NCBI GenBank assembly: GCA_023451375.1
Contig: JAEXZS010000078.1
Location: 1 to 64,000 of the forward strand
DNA: 64,000 nt
Source: Pseudomonadota bacterium
Lineage (GTDB): Bacteria > Pseudomonadota > Alphaproteobacteria > Caulobacterales > Caulobacteraceae
Reading direction: 5' to 3'
Below are positions 27,091 through 35,112 of this stretch, piece after piece. A program made the position numbers and the translations under genes. Positions within the stretch are counted from its first letter, which is position 1; every line of letters starts with the position of its first letter. The notes beneath the pieces are model-generated. The model saw only the letters and a list, made by a program, of their open reading frames with translations. It was not told the DNA's origin and did no database searches.

Positions 27091-28167
27091 ATGACCGATC
27101 TCGCCCAACTCGAACTCGACCTGATCAACGCCATCGGCTCGTCGGAAAGCGTCGCCGCGCTGGAAGAGGTGCGCGTGGCCGCCCTCGGCAAGTCCGGCTC
27201 CGTGTCCGGCCTGCTGAAGGGCATGGGGGCGATGAGCCCCGATGAACGCCGCGAGCAGGGACCGATGATCAACGGCCTGCGCGACCGGGTGGCCTCGGCC
27301 ATCGCCGCGCGGAAGGCGGAGCTGGAGGCGGCCGAGCTGGACGCCCGTCTTCAGGCCGAACGCGTCGACCTGACGCTGCCGGCCCGACCGCGCCGCAAGG
27401 GCGGGGTGCATCCGACCATGCAGGTGATGGACGAGATGATCGCCCTGTTCGCCGAGATGGGCTTCGCCGTGGCGGAAGGCCCGGACATCGAGGACGACTT
27501 CCACAACTTCACCGCCTTGAACTTCCCGCCGAAGCATCCGGCGCGGGAGATGCACGACACCTTCTTCCTGAAGCCGGACCCCGAGACGGGCGAGCGCAAG
27601 GTGCTGCGCACCCACACCAGCCCGGTGCAGGTCCGCACCATGATGTCGCAGCAGCCGCCGATCCGCATCATCGCGCCGGGCCGCACCTTCCGTAAGGATT
27701 CCGACGCCACCCACACGCCGATGTTCCACCAGATCGAAGGCCTGGTGATCGACCGCGACATCCATATGGGCCACCTGAAGACGACGCTGCAGACCTTCAT
27801 CGCCCGCTTCTTCGAGCTGGACGCGGTGCAGGCCCGCTTCCGCCCGCACCACTTCCCCTTCACCGAGCCTTCGGCGGAGATGGACATCCGCTGCGACCGC
27901 TCGGGCGGCAAGCTGGTGTTCAACACCGGCGACGACTGGCTGGAGATCCTGGGCTGCGGCATGGTCCATCCGAACGTGCTGCGGAACTGCGGCCTTGATC
28001 CCGATGAATGGCAGGGCTTCGCCTTCGGCATGGGCGTCGATCGCCTGGCCATGCTCAAGTACGGCATTCCCGATCTGCGCCCGATGTTCGAGGCCGACAC
28101 GCGCTGGCTGGCGCACTACGGCTTCTCCGCCTTCGCCGCGCCCAATCCGGCCTCCGGCCTGAGCTGA
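27091..28167 (+). CDS. pheS: Phenylalanyl-tRNA synthetase alpha subunit
   Basis: The 358-residue subunit has an N-terminal coiled-coil (about 1-90) and the class II catalytic core: HPTMQVMDEMIALFAEMGF, RTHTSPVQVRTM, PGRTFRKDSDATHTPMFHQIEG (motif 2) and GMGVDRLAMLKYGIPDLR (motif 3). It forms an alpha2-beta2 enzyme with PheT that charges tRNA-Phe. The ORF between pheS and pheT is unusual. Confidence 0.98.
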   Translation: MTDLAQLELDLINAIGSSESVAALEEVRVAALGKSGSVSGLLKGMGAMSPDERREQGPMINGLRDRVASAIAARKAELEAAELDARLQAERVDLTLPARPRRKGGVHPTMQVMDEMIALFAEMGFAVAEGPDIEDDFHNFTALNFPPKHPAREMHDTFFLKPDPETGERKVLRTHTSPVQVRTMMSQQPPIRIIAPGRTFRKDSDATHTPMFHQIEGLVIDRDIHMGHLKTTLQTFIARFFELDAVQARFRPHHFPFTEPSAEMDIRCDRSGGKLVFNTGDDWLEILGCGMVHPNVLRNCGLDPDEWQGFAFGMGVDRLAMLKYGIPDLRPMFEADTRWLAHYGFSAFAAPNPASGLS

Positions 28168-28178
28168 CAGAGGTTTCC

Positions 28179-28574
28179 ATGACTGACATCCAACCCGCCC
28201 CGATCACCCTCGACGCCATCGGCCCCGGGCCCGAGCATAACGGCGTGACGATCTGGCTGCCGCAGCTGAACATGGAGACGCGTCGCGCGGGCCTGGTGAA
28301 CATCGAGGGTCGCACCTTTGTCGACTGCCTGATCGAGGGGCCGGCCGTCATGCTGCCGCTGTCGGGCTGCCACTTCGACGGGTGCGACTTGGGTGACGCG
28401 CATGGCAACCCCAGCAACCTTCTGCTCAAGCCCGTCGGGGCTGAGCGCGTGACCGGCGCGATTCCTGTCGTGGATTGCAAGTTCATCCGCTGCCGCTTCT
28501 GGGGCGTGGGCTTCACCGGCCGGCAAGGCTTCCTCGATCAGATGCTGTCTGTCCTGGGCGCTTCCGTCAGATGA
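28179..28574 (+). CDS. Conserved-looking protein of unknown function between pheS and pheT
   Basis: The 131-residue product has no signal peptide or membrane segment. Its middle and end show irregular pentapeptide-like repeats rich in Cys, Phe and Asp (FVDCLIEG, GCHFDGCDLGD, VVDCKFIRCRFWGVGF), suggesting a small right-handed beta-helix. AGAGG precedes the ATG at 28179. The last four nucleotides overlap the pheT start (ATGA). Coupling to pheT and codon use like its neighbours argue that it is real. No function is recognised; a role in tRNA charging is only suggested by position. Confidence 0.75.
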   Translation: MTDIQPAPITLDAIGPGPEHNGVTIWLPQLNMETRRAGLVNIEGRTFVDCLIEGPAVMLPLSGCHFDGCDLGDAHGNPSNLLLKPVGAERVTGAIPVVDCKFIRCRFWGVGFTGRQGFLDQMLSVLGASVR

Positions 28575-31003
28575 AATTCACTCTCTCCTGGCTGAAGAAC
28601 CATCTCGAGACCGAGGCGGACGTCCACCAGATCGCCGAGGCCATGACCATGGCCGGACTGGAGGTCGAGGAGGTGCTCGACCCCGCCTCTAAGCTGGCCC
28701 CCTTCACGGTGGCGAAGATCGTCTCGGCCGAGCGCCATCCGAACGCCGACCGGCTGCAGGTCTGCCAGGTCGAGACCGTCGACGGGATGAAGGAGATCGT
28801 CTGCGGCGCCCCGAACGCGCGGGCGGGCCTGACCACCATCTACGCCCCCATCGGCGCCTTTGTGCCGGGCCTGGGCGTGACCCTGGTCGAGAAGCCGGTG
28901 CGCGGCGTGGTGTCCAACGGCATGCTGTGCTCGGCTTCCGAGCTCGAGCTGGCGGACGAGAGCGACGGGATCCAGGAACTGCCGCCCGAGGTTCCGGTGG
29001 GGACCCCGGTGGCCGGCCTGTTCGGCGCCGAACCGGTCATCGACTTCGAGGTGACGCCGAACCGGCCCGATTGGCTGGGCGTGGCCGGCATCGCCCGAGA
29101 CCTGGCGGCGGCCGGGGCGGGCAAGCTGAAGCATTTCGACATCGCCAAGGTCCGCGGCGGCTTCCCCTCGCCGATCTCCGTGCGGATCGAGGCGCCGGAG
29201 ATGTGCCCGGTCTTCGCCGGCCGCGTGATCCGAGGCGTGCAGAACGGCCCGTCGCCGGCCTGGCTGCAGCATCGCCTGACCGCCATCGGCCTGCGCTCGA
29301 TCAACCGGCTGGTCGATGTCACCAACCTGATCGCCTATGATCGGGCCCGGCCGCTGCACGTCTATGACGTGGCGAAGCTGGCGGGAGCCGAGATCGTCGT
29401 GCGCGGCGGCCAGGTCTCGAAGGATACGGGCGAGCACGAGCACCTGATCGCCCTGGACGGCAAGACCTATACGGTCGACCCGAGCATGTGCGTCATCGCC
29501 GACGCCGCCGGGGAACGCCCCATCGGCCTGGGCGGCGTCATGGGCGGGGAGTCCACCGGCTGCGACGAGGCCACCACCGACGTCTTCCTGGAAAGCGCCT
29601 GGTTCGATCCCATCGTAACGGCCCAGACCGGCCGGACCCTGGCGATCCATTCGGACGCCCAGTACCGGTTCGCGCGCGGGGTCGATCCCGCCTCGGTCGT
29701 GCCGGGCGTTGAGCTGGCCACCCGGCTGATCCTCGACCTGTGCGGCGGCGAGCCGTCCGAGGTGGTGGTGGTCGGCCAGGCCCCGGCCGACCCGGCCCCC
29801 ATCGCCTTCGACCCGGCCTATGTGAAGCGCCTCAGCGGCATGGACCTGCAGGACGACCGGATCGGGACCATCCTGGGCCAGCTGGGCTTCCTGGTCACCG
29901 CCGCTCCGGTCGGTCAGGCCCAGCCCTGGACCGTCACCCCGCCCTCCTTCCGCCGCGACGTGGAAGGCCCGGCCGATCTGGTCGAGGAGGTGGCGCGCAT
30001 CGAAGGCTTCGACAGCCTGCCCGACGCGCCGCTGCCCCAGGCCCTGCGCCCCGCCGGCGGGGTGTTGAGCCCGCGTCAGGCCCGCGTCCGCACCGCGCGC
30101 CGCGCCCTGGCGGCCCTGGGCTACGCCGAGGCCGTCACCTGGTCCTTCACCAAGCAGTCGACCGCCGCCCTGTTCGGAGGCGGGCCCGAGATCGGCGACG
30201 GGCGGCTGGTGCTCGAGAACCCCATTGCGGCCGATCTCGACTGCATGCGGCCGTCCGTCCTGCCCAACCTGATCCAGGCGGCGGCGCGCAACGCCGCGCG
30301 CGGGTTCGCCGACGTGGCCCTGTTCGAGATCGGCCCGATCTATCTGGGCGACGGTCCGAAGGATCAGCGCACCGTCATCGCCGGCCTGGTCGCGCCCCAC
30401 GCCGCGAGGCACTGGGGCGGAGCCGGCGAGGCGCCGCTGTTCGCGCTGAAGGGCGACCTGATGGCGCTGCTGGAGGAGATCGGCGCGCCGGTCGCCTCCC
30501 TGCAGCTGTCCCAGGGGCAGAACCGCGACTGGTGGCATCCCGGCCGTTCGGCCCGGCTGCAGCTGGGGCCCAAGAACGTCATGGTCGAGTTCGGCGAACT
30601 GCACCCGCGCGTGCTGAAGGCGCTGGACGCCGACGGTCCGATGCTGGCCTTCGAGATCGTGCTCGACAATGTGCCCGAGCCGCGCGGCAAGGCGAAGGCG
30701 CGCGGACCCGCCGACCTGTCCAGCCTGATGCCGCTCAGCCGCGACTTCGCCTTCGTGGTGGAGGAGGCCAAGCCCGTGGGCGACTTGGTTCGCGCCGCAG
30801 CCGGCGCCGACAAGGCCCTGATCGCCGATGTCGCCGTCTTCGACGTCTATCGCGGCAAGGGGGTGGACGAGGGTTTCAAGTCCGTGGCCCTGGAGGTCGC
30901 GATCCAGCCGCGCGACGCCACCCTGACCGACGCCGAGATCGAGGCCCTGACCGGCCGCATCGTCGCGGCGGTCGAGAAACAGGGCGGCGTGCTGCGCCGA
31001 TGA
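28571..31003 (+). CDS. pheT: Phenylalanyl-tRNA synthetase beta subunit
   Basis: The 810-residue subunit is complete. Residues 1-150 hold the tRNA-binding (EMAP-like) domain with HPNADRLQVCQVE. The B3/B4 editing domain follows, then B5 (TPPSFRRDVEGPADLVEEVARIEGFD), the catalytic-like module and the C-terminal ferredoxin-like anticodon-binding domain with SRDFAFVVEEAKPVGDL. The start MKFTLSWLK is typical. It overlaps the preceding small gene by 4 nt. Confidence 0.98.
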   Translation: MKFTLSWLKNHLETEADVHQIAEAMTMAGLEVEEVLDPASKLAPFTVAKIVSAERHPNADRLQVCQVETVDGMKEIVCGAPNARAGLTTIYAPIGAFVPGLGVTLVEKPVRGVVSNGMLCSASELELADESDGIQELPPEVPVGTPVAGLFGAEPVIDFEVTPNRPDWLGVAGIARDLAAAGAGKLKHFDIAKVRGGFPSPISVRIEAPEMCPVFAGRVIRGVQNGPSPAWLQHRLTAIGLRSINRLVDVTNLIAYDRARPLHVYDVAKLAGAEIVVRGGQVSKDTGEHEHLIALDGKTYTVDPSMCVIADAAGERPIGLGGVMGGESTGCDEATTDVFLESAWFDPIVTAQTGRTLAIHSDAQYRFARGVDPASVVPGVELATRLILDLCGGEPSEVVVVGQAPADPAPIAFDPAYVKRLSGMDLQDDRIGTILGQLGFLVTAAPVGQAQPWTVTPPSFRRDVEGPADLVEEVARIEGFDSLPDAPLPQALRPAGGVLSPRQARVRTARRALAALGYAEAVTWSFTKQSTAALFGGGPEIGDGRLVLENPIAADLDCMRPSVLPNLIQAAARNAARGFADVALFEIGPIYLGDGPKDQRTVIAGLVAPHAARHWGGAGEAPLFALKGDLMALLEEIGAPVASLQLSQGQNRDWWHPGRSARLQLGPKNVMVEFGELHPRVLKALDADGPMLAFEIVLDNVPEPRGKAKARGPADLSSLMPLSRDFAFVVEEAKPVGDLVRAAAGADKALIADVAVFDVYRGKGVDEGFKSVALEVAIQPRDATLTDAEIEALTGRIVAAVEKQGGVLRR

Positions 31004-31048
31004 ACCCCGCCGGCGCGTGACCGCGCCGGACGATGCGAGGAGGACGCC

Positions 31049-31564
31049 ATGCCGCTTTTCCCGACCGGCCTGAACTGGCGGCCCATGCGCGTCGAGGACC
31101 TCGACGCCGTGGTCGAGACGGCGCGCCTGTCCTTTCCGGACCATCCGGAGGACCGGGCCTGCTTCCAGAACCGGCTGGCCCTCTATCCGCGCGGCTGCTT
31201 CGTCCTGGCGGCGGAGGACGCCCCGGCGAAGGGCTATCTGATCGCCTATCCGTGGCGGGCCGATGCGGCGCCGGCGCTGAACTGCCTGATCGAAGGCCTG
31301 CCGGTGGACGCCGAGGTCCTGTATCTCCACGACCTCGCCCTGCATCCCGAGGCGCGCGGCGGCGGGGTCACCGGCGCCATCGTCGAGCGTCTGGCCGAGC
31401 AGGCGGTCGAGGACGGCTGGCCGGCCATCGCCTTGGTGGCGGTCAACGACGCGGCCGGCTTCTGGGCCCGCCACGGTTTTCACGTCCGCGACGCGCCGGG
31501 CATGGCGGAAAAGCTGGCCGGCTATGGCGCCGACGCCCGCTACATGGTGCGCCCGCTGGGTTGA
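31049..31564 (+). CDS. GNAT family N-acetyltransferase
   Basis: The 171-residue protein has the GNAT fold. Motif A reads LHDLALHPEARGGGVTGAIV, with the acetyl-CoA loop RGGGVTG, followed by NDAAGFWARHGF typical of motif B. The substrate cannot be assigned. GAGGAGG lies upstream of the ATG with good spacing. It follows pheT by 45 bp and could be co-transcribed with it. Confidence 0.82.
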   Translation: MPLFPTGLNWRPMRVEDLDAVVETARLSFPDHPEDRACFQNRLALYPRGCFVLAAEDAPAKGYLIAYPWRADAAPALNCLIEGLPVDAEVLYLHDLALHPEARGGGVTGAIVERLAEQAVEDGWPAIALVAVNDAAGFWARHGFHVRDAPGMAEKLAGYGADARYMVRPLG

Positions 31565-31568
31565 GGCC

Positions 31569-32000
31569 TCAGGCGGCGCATTCCGCCGGAGGATTACCGT
31601 CGCGCGCCCACAGGGCGCAGGAGCGGTCGATCTCGTTCTGAATCAGGTCGCAGGGATTGGCGGCGTTGCACGGCGGGCGAGTCGCCGGGCTGACCATGCG
31701 GCAGCGCTCGGCCAGGGTGGTGGCGGCGGCCTGCCCGATCTGATCGCGGCACGGCTGTTCGCTGGTCGGGACCGGGACGGGCCGCATGTCCGGGCCTTCC
31801 GGAATCCTCGCCTGCGGTTCTTTCTCCGGGGTGGGCTTGGCCTGGAGCGTCGGCGGGGGCGGGGGGACCCGCGTGGGGGACGGCTGCACCGCGTCCGGGG
31901 CGGCGGTCGGCTCCTCGGCCTGCGTCCGCGGTCCGGGATGGCAGGCGGCGAGGGCCACCGCCAGGGCGAGAAGGGGAACGGCGGCGCGGCGGTTCGTCAT
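31569..32000 (-). CDS. Proline-rich lipoprotein of unknown function
   Basis: The 143-residue protein has a lipoprotein signal (LLALAVALAAC, lipidated Cys at about 20). A flexible Pro/Thr/Glu-rich stretch (about 25-80, with RVPPPPPTLQ) follows. The C-terminal part contains six cysteines (CRDQIG, CRMVS, PCNAANPC, SCALW, ECAA) that could form disulfides in the periplasm. No family is recognised. It stands convergent to the GNAT gene, with stops 4 bp apart. Confidence 0.7.
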   Translation of the reverse strand: MTNRRAAVPLLALAVALAACHPGPRTQAEEPTAAPDAVQPSPTRVPPPPPTLQAKPTPEKEPQARIPEGPDMRPVPVPTSEQPCRDQIGQAAATTLAERCRMVSPATRPPCNAANPCDLIQNEIDRSCALWARDGNPPAECAA

Positions 32001-32066
32001 GCGATGGCTCCGGGTCAGGCTTCGCCCTTCAACGACGATGCCCCCGATCCGGCTCCGACGAAAGGG

Positions 32067-32792
32067 TCAGCGGGGCGCCGCCTCCAGCGCCGCCTTCTGC
32101 AGCATGAACAGCTCGCCGCAGCCCTTTTCGGCCAGGGCGAACAGGCGGTCGAACTCCCCGCGCGAGAAGCCGCGCTTCTCCCCGGTGGCCTGGATCTCGA
32201 CGATTTGGCCGGCGCCGGTCAGGACGAAGTTCGAATCCGCCTCGGCCTGGGAATCCTCCTCATAATCCAGGTCCAGCACGGGGGTGCCGTCGCATACGCC
32301 GCAGGAGATGGCCGCGACCTGGTCCAGGATCGGGTCGGTCGCCAGCACCCCCTCCTCGCGCAGGTAGGACAGGGCGGAGGCCATGGCGACCCAGGCCCCG
32401 GTGATGGCGGCGGTGCGCGTGCCGCCGTCGGCCTGGATCACGTCGCAGTCCAGCACCACCTGCCGCTCGCCCAACGCCTTCAGGTCCACCACGGCGCGCA
32501 GCGACCGGCCGATCAGGCGCTGGATCTCCTGCGTCCGGCCCGTCTGCTTTCCGGCGGCGGCTTCGCGCCGACCGCGCGTGTGGGTGGCGCGCGGCAGCAT
32601 GCCGTATTCGGCCGTGACCCAGCCCTGGCCCTTGCCGCGCATCCAGCCGGGAATGCTCTCTTCGACGGAAGCCGTCACCAGCACCTTGGTGTGGCCGAAG
32701 CCGATCAGGCACGATCCCTCGGCGTAGCGATTGACGCCCGTTTCGATGGTCACGGAGCGGAGCTGGTCGTCGGTGCGTTGCGAAGGGCGCAT
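32067..32792 (-). CDS. rph: Ribonuclease PH
   Basis: The 241-residue phosphorolytic 3'-5' exoribonuclease has GSCLIGFGHTKVLVTASVEE near the start, RGRREAAAGKQTGRTQEIQRLIGRSLRA in the middle, and the phosphate and catalytic segment CDGTPVLDLDYEEDSQAEAD. It trims tRNA 3' ends. AAGGACA precedes the ATG. It is divergent from the GNAT-hrcA-grpE operon, the usual alphaproteobacterial arrangement apart from the inserted GNAT gene. Confidence 0.97.
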   Translation of the reverse strand: MRPSQRTDDQLRSVTIETGVNRYAEGSCLIGFGHTKVLVTASVEESIPGWMRGKGQGWVTAEYGMLPRATHTRGRREAAAGKQTGRTQEIQRLIGRSLRAVVDLKALGERQVVLDCDVIQADGGTRTAAITGAWVAMASALSYLREEGVLATDPILDQVAAISCGVCDGTPVLDLDYEEDSQAEADSNFVLTGAGQIVEIQATGEKRGFSRGEFDRLFALAEKGCGELFMLQKAALEAAPR

Positions 32793-32836
32793 GGGATGTC
32801 CTTGGAAGCTGTCGCGCCGGTGCTTATCCTGAAACC

Positions 32837-33397
32837 ATGACCCTGTCCCCCGCTTCGAGCGCAGCCTTGCGTCTTCGGCCCGCCGCCGCGGCCGATGCGT
32901 CCATCCTGGCGGCCTGGGACGGACAACCCCACGTCATCGCCTGCGTCACCGACGATCCCGCCGCCGAGACCGCCTTCCAGGGCGCGGACTGGGAGGCGGA
33001 GCTGGCCGCCCAGTCCGACGTCTTCCGCTATTTCATCGCCGAGTTGGACGGCCGCCCGATCGGCGCCATGCTCGACATCGACCCGGCGCGCGAGCCGTAT
33101 GGCTACTGGGGCGAGGTCGAGCCGGGCCTGCGGGCGCTCGACATCTGGATCGGCGAGCCCGACGCCCTGGGTCAGGGCCACGGCACGCGGATGATGACCC
33201 TGGCGCTCGACGCCTGCTTCGTCCGGCCCGAGGTCGAGGCGGTGGTGATCGACCCGCTGAACTCAAACATCGCCGCGCACCGCTTCTACCGGCGCCTAGG
33301 CTTCCGGCCGGAGGGGCGCCGCCTGTTCAACGGCGAGGACGACTGCCTGGTCCACCGGCTGACGCGGGCCGACTGGGCGGAAAGGAGGGCGGGGTGA
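32837..33397 (+). CDS. AAC(6')-I-like GNAT acetyltransferase
   Basis: The 186-residue GNAT contains LDIWIGEPDALGQGHGTRMM, then VVIDPLNSNIAAHRFYRRLGFRPEG. This layout matches the aminoglycoside 6'-N-acetyltransferase branch (WIGEPxxxGxGxGT, DPxxxNxxAxxxYxxxGF). Chromosomal members of this branch often have no resistance role, so I do not call it a resistance gene. Its stop overlaps the GTG start of hrcA (GTGA). It would therefore be transcribed with the heat-shock regulator. Confidence 0.82.
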   Translation: MTLSPASSAALRLRPAAAADASILAAWDGQPHVIACVTDDPAAETAFQGADWEAELAAQSDVFRYFIAELDGRPIGAMLDIDPAREPYGYWGEVEPGLRALDIWIGEPDALGQGHGTRMMTLALDACFVRPEVEAVVIDPLNSNIAAHRFYRRLGFRPEGRRLFNGEDDCLVHRLTRADWAERRAG

Positions 33398-34464
33398 GCC
33401 TGATCCACCCGTCCGCCGGCCTCTCGTCGCTGGATCAGCGGGCGCGCGACATCTTCCGCCGCATCGTCGAATCCTATCTGGAGACGGGCGAGCCGGTGGG
33501 GTCCAGGACGCTGTCGCTGGGCGGGGTGGCCCTGTCCCCCGCGTCGATCCGCAACACCATGCATGACCTGACGCTGGCCGGGCTGCTGGCGTCGCCCCAT
33601 ACCTCGGCCGGTCGCATTCCGACCCACGCGGGCCTGCGCCTGTTCGTGGACGGCCTGCTCGAGATCGGCGACCTGTCCGAGGAGGAGCGGCGCGAGATCG
33701 ACGGGCGGCTGGCCGGGCAGGGCCGGAACTTCGATGGGGCGCTGAACGAGGCGTCCAACCTGCTGTCCGGCCTGGCCGGCGGCGCGGGCGTGGTCTCCAG
33801 CCCGGTGCGTGACTCCGGGGTCAAGCACGTGGAGTTCGTCGCCCTGGGCGGCGACCAGGCCCTGGCCGTCATCGTCGCCGACGACGGCACCGTCGAGAAC
33901 CGGATCATGAGCCTGTCGGCCGGGGTCACGCCGTCCACGCTGGTCGAGGCGTCCAACTTCCTCAACGCCCGCCTGCGGGGCCGGCCCTTCGCCGACGCCC
34001 GGCGCGAAATGACGCAGGAACTTGAGGTCGCGCGGCGCGAGCTGGACGCCGCCGCCGCCCGCCTGGTCGAGGACGGCCTGGCCGCCTGGTCCGGCGGGCC
34101 GGACCGGGAGCGGTCGCTGATCGTCCGCGGCCGCGCCAACCTGCTGCAGGACCGCGACGGCCTGGCCGACCTTGAGCGCGTGCGCGTCCTGTTCGACGAC
34201 CTGGAGCAGAAGGAACAGCTGATCGGCCTCTTGGACGGGGTCGACGCGGCCCAGGGGGTGCGCATCTTCATCGGTGCGGAAACGCGTCTGTTTTCACTTT
34301 CGGGTTCCGCTGTGATCGCGGCGCCCTATATGAGCGGCCGACAGCGGGTGCTGGGCGCCATCGGCGTCATCGGCCCCGCGCGACTGAACTACGCCCGTGT
34401 CATTCCGTTGGTGGACTATACCGCCCGGGTGCTGGGCCGAATGCTGGACGGGAACGACAAGTGA
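33394..34464 (+). CDS. hrcA: Heat-inducible transcription repressor HrcA
   Basis: The 356-residue repressor has the N-terminal winged-helix domain (LDQRARDIFRRIVESYLETG, then VGSRTLS and SPASIRNTMHDL). A GAF-like effector domain follows, ending YARVIPLVDYTARVLGRML. HrcA represses groESL-type operons through CIRCE and depends on GroEL for activity. The start is GTG, overlapping the GNAT stop. No CIRCE site is found in this window, so its targets are elsewhere. It is coupled to grpE by another GTGA overlap. Confidence 0.96.
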   Translation: MSLIHPSAGLSSLDQRARDIFRRIVESYLETGEPVGSRTLSLGGVALSPASIRNTMHDLTLAGLLASPHTSAGRIPTHAGLRLFVDGLLEIGDLSEEERREIDGRLAGQGRNFDGALNEASNLLSGLAGGAGVVSSPVRDSGVKHVEFVALGGDQALAVIVADDGTVENRIMSLSAGVTPSTLVEASNFLNARLRGRPFADARREMTQELEVARRELDAAAARLVEDGLAAWSGGPDRERSLIVRGRANLLQDRDGLADLERVRVLFDDLEQKEQLIGLLDGVDAAQGVRIFIGAETRLFSLSGSAVIAAPYMSGRQRVLGAIGVIGPARLNYARVIPLVDYTARVLGRMLDGNDK

Positions 34465-35105
34465 GCGACAAGCCCCTGAACGAGAACTTCACCGAACTGG
34501 ACGCCGACGAGGCCGAGGCCAACGCCGAACACGGCCTGGACGCCCAACCCGCTCAGCGGGGGGGCGACGACCTGGCCCCCCTGGACGCCGTGATCGCCGA
34601 GCGTGACGAGTGGAAGGACCGCGCCTTGCGCGTCGCCGCGGAGATGGAGAACCTGAAGCGCCGTTCGGAGGCGCAGCAGAACGACGCCCGCGCCTTCGCC
34701 ATTCAACGCTTCGCCCGCGACCTGCTGGGCGTGGCCGACAATCTGGAGCGCGCCTTGGCGGCCGCCCCCAAGGAATCCGAAGGCGCGGCGGCGGGCCTGG
34801 TGACGGGCCTGGAGCTGACGCAGAAGGCTCTGTTGCAGGCGTTCGAGACCAACGGGCTGAAGCGCGTGGCGCCCGAGGCCGGCGAGGCGTTCAACCCGCA
34901 CCTGCACCAAGCGATGATGGAGCAGCCGTCGGACACCGTCGCCGGCGGGACGGTGATCCAGACCATGCAGGCGGGCTACGAGCTGTTCGGCCGCACGGTC
35001 CGGCCGGCCATGGTCGTGGTCGCGGCCAAGGGGTCGGGCGCCGCCGCCTCCAACCCCTACGCCAGCGCCCCGGCCTCGGGCCAGGCCTTCGACGGCAAGG
35101 CCTGA
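34461..35105 (+). CDS. grpE: Nucleotide exchange factor GrpE
   Basis: The 214-residue co-chaperone has an acidic disordered N-terminus, a long dimerising helix (about 45-105, with AAEMENLKRRSEAQQNDARAF) and the C-terminal beta domain with NPHLHQAMMEQPSD and GYELFGRTVRPAMVVVA. It releases ADP from DnaK. The GTG start overlaps the hrcA stop. The long Ala/Gly-rich tail is not conserved. Confidence 0.97.
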   Translation: MSDKPLNENFTELDADEAEANAEHGLDAQPAQRGGDDLAPLDAVIAERDEWKDRALRVAAEMENLKRRSEAQQNDARAFAIQRFARDLLGVADNLERALAAAPKESEGAAAGLVTGLELTQKALLQAFETNGLKRVAPEAGEAFNPHLHQAMMEQPSDTVAGGTVIQTMQAGYELFGRTVRPAMVVVAAKGSGAAASNPYASAPASGQAFDGKA

Positions 35106-35112
35106 CGCCCGC

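Noticed and set aside
28538..31483. 981-codon minus-strand open frame opposite pheT
   Set aside because: It is the antisense shadow of pheT, rich in Arg, Gln and Gly, with no domain content.
32837..33397. Aminoglycoside resistance gene
   Set aside because: Only the GNAT layout resembles AAC(6')-I. Chromosomal relatives without resistance are common, and no mobile context is present, so resistance is not claimed.
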